In this document: positions 60,201-64,000 of the stretch, piece after piece | How the letters are laid out: the number at the start of each line of letters is the position of its first letter | Position numbering within the stretch: the stretch's first letter is position 1 | Assembly: GCA_020746875.1 (NCBI GenBank) | Contig: JAGTJL010000001.1 | Span: 3,100,001 to 3,164,000 of the forward strand | Direction of reading: 5' to 3' | Source: Rhexocercosporidium sp. MPI-PUGE-AT-0058 | Taxonomy: Eukaryota; Ascomycota; Leotiomycetes; Helotiales | Length of the DNA stretch: 64,000 nt | Notes under the pieces: model-generated | Told to the model about the DNA's origin: nothing | Database searches by the model: none | What the model saw: only the letters and a program-made list of their open reading frames with translations | Position numbers and translations under genes: made by a program

Positions 60201-63200
60201 AACTTATTTTTTATTATTAATTCAAAGAACCTTTTAGTAATAAAGTTATTAAATTTGCCTCCCGAGCGGGGTAGCCTTACTTTTTCGTCTTCCTCGAACT
60301 AATTATTAATTCCTTTAAGTATATTTTTATTTGTCTTCTTTAAATTAATTAGTTTTATTTTATCGGCTTTTCTTTTATATAATATATTAATTTCTACCGA
60401 CTTTAATAGTAAGGCTTTAAGTAAGTAACTGTCGAATATAAAAAAGACGTTTTCTTTATTTTTATTTAATTAAAATATGAAAATCTCTAGTTTTAATTAA
60501 TATTTAACTTTTAATCCGGGATTAAGAGTCTTATGTTCTTTTTCTTTTGTTCTTACTTCTTTTAATAATAATTAAAAATTTAAAACGCTTATAAAATCTC
60601 TTAAAATCCTACCTTTAATTAATAATCCCGGATTATTAATGAAATCTTTTAAATTCAAACTATTTAGGCTCTTTTAAAAATTAATATTTTCTTTAATATA
60701 TATATTAATTAGACGTTTTCCGTTTTGTTTTTATATTTTGCTTTGTCTTTAATAATTATAACTTTTTTAGTCGCTATTTTCTTTACATTTAAAAAAGTTA
60801 CTTATATAATATTATTCTTAAGGTAATCGAAACTTATACGACTTTTTAAAATAAATAATATATTTAATAAAATGTCGTAGCTTACGTTATTAATAATTAT
60901 AAAATCGGTATAATTTTTAATTCTTTTAATATTTATTATTATATTTTAAATATAATTTATAAATGTAAATTTGTCTTTAATAATAATAATAAATATTAAA
61001 GTTTTATAATTTAAGATTAAAAGTCTTACTTTTTTTATTATAGCTCGATTTATTACATTAACTTTCGCTTTATAGTCGATCGTAGCTTTGTTTTTAATTT
61101 ATTTTATTATTATAACTTATAATTTCGGTGTTTATATAGCCATTTTTAAGTAATTATAAATAATTTTAATTCATTTAGTAATTACGTTAATTAAAACCTT
61201 TCCTTTTTTAAAGGACTTTTTAAGTAATTCCGCGAAATTAATTATTTTAATAAAAAGCTTATTTAATCTTAAGTTTAATTAAAACGCCTCTTTATTATTT
61301 ATAAATATAATCTCGACTTCGTATCCTCCTTCGGTAAGGACGATTGGGATTTGGCGGTTTATTATCCGATTCCAGCGCGATTATAGTTTATATAAGTCTT
61401 TTAATTTAAGGTTTAAGTTTTAGTTTATAATATATTTTATTATTTATTTTTAAGCTACAACCGAAATATATTAATTTATTTATTTTTCTTTTTTTAAAAC
61501 TCTGGCTGACTTCTTTCTTTTAATTAAGCGTTTAATTATGATTTTAACTTTAAAATTAATAAAATCGTCTTTTATTTTATTATTTTATTAATTTTATTAA
61601 TTCTTTTTAATTTTTTATTTACTTTATTTAAAAGTACTTTATAATTTCGTCCTTTTACTAAAAGTGTAAAGCGTGGTTTTCTTATACTCGTTAGTTTCTT
61701 TTTAACTTTAATTATATTAATTAATATTAAAAGGCCTTCGAGACTAACTTACTTTCCCTTTTATATAATATTTACGTTAAGAGAATTACTTAATCGATTC
61801 TCTAAGGCCGAATTCACCCCTTCCGGTCGTTTTTTAATAATATAAAGTAAGCGATTAAATTTACGTGTCTTTAAGTTTTTATTATATTTTATATTATTAG
61901 TTTTTTATCGAATTGCTACGACCTAAGATTATCCCGACTTTTTCTAAGCTAGTTAAGTATCTTTTCGGTGCGGTTTAATATAAATTTTCTTATATTTATT
62001 AATATAATAAACGTTATTATTAATAAAGTAATAAAAGAAAAGATATTAATTTTTAAATTTATATAATAGGCTTTTGAATTAATTATTATAAAAGTTGTAT
62101 ATTTTATTCCCGTACCTTATTATATTAATATTAACGCTTCCGCCTAAATCTATTGTTTTGCTTTTGTTATCTTACTAAGAGTACCCGGGACTAGTAAACT
62201 TATATTAAGTGTATTAAGATAAGATTCGACTCTTAAGATTAAACTTTAAAACGTAAGGCTTTATATTTAAAAGTTAATTTAATTTAAAATAAATAAAGTT
62301 TATTTTTAAATTAATTATTTTTATAATTAAGGCTTTTATTTTATTAATATTTACCTTAGCTTTTTCCGAGAAAGGCAGCGTAACGGGTGCCTTTTTTATT
62401 ATTTTAGTAATTATTAAAAGTTAAATATATTCTTTTATTAAGTCTTAAATTTCTTTTATATACGACGTTATTAATTATTTCTCTTATTAAAGAGCTTTTA
62501 TTATTTACTTACTTTTAACTGTCTTAAAAATATATTTTATAAATTTAAAATACTTTTTTTTATAAAATTTCGATTTAAAGTCATTAATTTTGAGTTATTT
62601 AATAATTTTATTTCGAGAGGAAGCCGGTAATCTTAAGAAAAAGAGTTTACTTTAGTCGACTTGATTAAGGATTTTCCGGTATATAAAAGCCTTTAAGACT
62701 TAAGAATAAAGTCGGTAATAGCCCTTAAGATTTATAATAATATATTAAATTATAATGAATTCTCGGAGAAAGTTCATAAACTCTCGGATTTATTGTCGAT
62801 TATATTCTTTAAATTCCGACTTTAATATTTTTATTAATATTTCTTATTTTTTTTTATTTTTTTATTTTAAGAAAGTCTTAATAATTTCTTATCGGAGGTT
62901 GTCGTAATATCGAGGTAAATAAATAACTTAATTACTTTTTAATACTCTGTAATTTATATTAATTTTTACGTATTACTTTAGAAAATCCGAGATGTTTATT
63001 CCCGAAAAAAGAGGCATACTTATTGACTCGGGGAGGGGCATAATCCCTCGAAGGAAGTAGTTAATATCGCTAGCAGTCATATTTCGTAAGTTCCTTTTAA
63101 TTCCCGATATAATTTCCGAGTTTTCGAGACTTAGGTTTAAGGGTTTTATAAAACTATTAATTAAGGTATTTAATAAGTCTAAAGAGGATAAGGGTAATCG

Positions 63201-63885
63201 AGTTTAAAAGGTTTCCGGCTTTGCTTTAATATTTAATTTAATTTAATCGGAGTTCAAGAACTCAAGAAATTCCGTAAATAATAAAAACATATATTAATTA
63301 TTTTTATTATTAAATATTAATAATATTCGTGGGTTTTTATTCTTTATTGACTTTTAATCTCGGCTTATTAGTCCCGGTTTAATAGATTTACTAATCCCTC
63401 GGTTAATTTTAATTAACGTATGTCTAATTCATTTTAATAAGGTATTATAAATTAAAATTAATATTAATAAAAACCTTAAAACCAGGAGTTCGGATTACTT
63501 AGCGATTTTAATTTAAGTTAAGGTCTACTTTTTATATTCCGAACTATTAAAAGACGCCTTAATTTAAAATATAAAGCTAATAATATTTTTTTTAATTCCT
63601 TTATTTATAGTTTATAATTTCCGGCGTCTTTTTAAGGAATTAAGTTCGGCCGTTTAAGCTCTATTAACGGGTTGCCGAGATAAGCTGTTTTAATTTAAGT
63701 TTAATTCTTGTATTATTATTAATTATCGGGTCTTTTTAAAGGAAAAAGGGAATGTTTAATTTAAAGAGCGGAAAATTATAAATTTCTGGTTTTAATAAAT
63801 AGTCTTAATTACGAATCGAGATGCTTTTGTATAAGTTATATAAAGACGAATTTATACGATTTTCTTCTTACGTAAATCATTAATA
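60201..63885. other. AT-rich 5' (gag-side) portion of the retroelement
   Basis: Expected position of gag and protease for the minus-strand element; nothing can be read with confidence. Confidence 0.4.
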
Positions 63886-64000
63886 TGAAAGCTATAATAA
63901 ATAAAGAAGGAAGCACGGCGCAAGGTATTAGGTAAAGAGCCTAGTAATTCTAAGAAGTTAAGATTTAAAATAGAAAAGTGTTTAATTCTTTTAATTTTAT
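63886..64000 (-). repeat. Right copy of terminal direct repeat (cut by window end)
   Basis: Partner of 51,356-51,470. Confidence 0.8.

Larger units (their letters stand above)
24303..64000. other. AT-rich, RIP-decayed isochore with better preserved islands
   Basis: From just after the tRNA-Gly to the window end, TA steps (taa, tta, ata) dominate and almost no long open frame survives. Where ancestral proteins can be read, stops occur at former Gln or Trp codons (CAA/CAG to TAA/TAG, TGG to TAG/TGA) and substitutions are G-to-A or C-to-T, as expected of RIP. Islands of ordinary composition remain at about 27.2-32.8, 36.99-37.44, 40.0-40.8, 41.4-43.1 and 52.86-53.15 kb. I could not compute RIP indices. 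Confidence 0.85.
51356..64000 (-). mobile_element. RIP-ruined Ty3/gypsy LTR retrotransposon (or nested group), right end outside window
   Basis: A 115-bp direct repeat beginning TGAARGCTATAATAAAYAAAG is present at 51,356-51,470 and 63,886-64,000; the copies differ only by transitions and the right one runs off the window. This is the expected LTR pair, 12.5 kb apart, starting with TG. A minus-strand pol relic lies between (see 57,000-60,200). The length exceeds a typical gypsy element, so nested insertions or extra genes in 52-57 kb are likely; a solo LTR at 52,865 is one proven insertion. Confidence 0.6.

Overview
The window comes from a filamentous ascomycete (Pezizomycotina). Evidence: short introns of about 48-60 nt with CTAAC-type branch sites, a tRNA-Gly gene with its own intron, fungal-specific genes (chitin synthase, the mucin sensor Msb2), and a sharp split between a base-balanced gene region (1-24,300) and an AT-rich block full of TpA and C-to-T type stop codons (24,300-64,000). 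Such decay is the signature of repeat-induced point mutation (RIP). A Leotiomycete such as Botrytis or Sclerotinia would fit, but that is inference.

Left part. The 5' part of a chitin synthase gene (minus strand, running off the left edge) is followed by a complete MSB2 signalling-mucin gene (minus). Next come 13.3 kb without a convincing intact gene, holding microsatellites, a broken tRNA-Ala and a decayed FAD-oxidase relic. After that lie EMC4 (minus, three exons) and APL2, the AP-1 beta-adaptin (plus, five exons), which diverge from a shared 559-bp promoter. A tRNA-Gly(GCC) gene with a 29-nt intron stands at the edge of the AT-rich block.

Right part. The AT-rich block opens with a RIP-ruined DUF3435 tyrosine-recombinase gene (about 24.7-27.0 kb, plus), the family that contains the 'captains' of Starship giant transposons. 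A better preserved island follows (about 27.2-33.5 kb): a small coiled-coil gene, an acidic repeat protein with SUMO-interacting-type motifs and an amber stop, a fragment resembling an Ulp1/C48 SUMO protease, and a PAQR (adiponectin-receptor/Izh) pseudogene. A HET-NACHT-WD40 NOD-like receptor pseudogene (36,962-40,044, minus) is bracketed by inverted copies of one repeat, with a 716-bp foldback element and a perfect 36-bp inverted repeat beside it. Further right are a Pro/Gln- and Gln/Asn-repeat pseudogene (43.9-45.3 kb) and, from 51.36 kb to beyond the window, a RIP-ruined Ty3/gypsy retrotransposon. A fresh solo LTR with a 4-bp target duplication is nested inside it.

Main hypothesis: the stretch starting at the tRNA-Gly is a decayed Starship-like cargo element, because a captain-type gene sits at the edge and an NLR lies inside, a combination known from Starships. 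This rests on hand translation of heavily mutated sequence; homology searches were not possible here.
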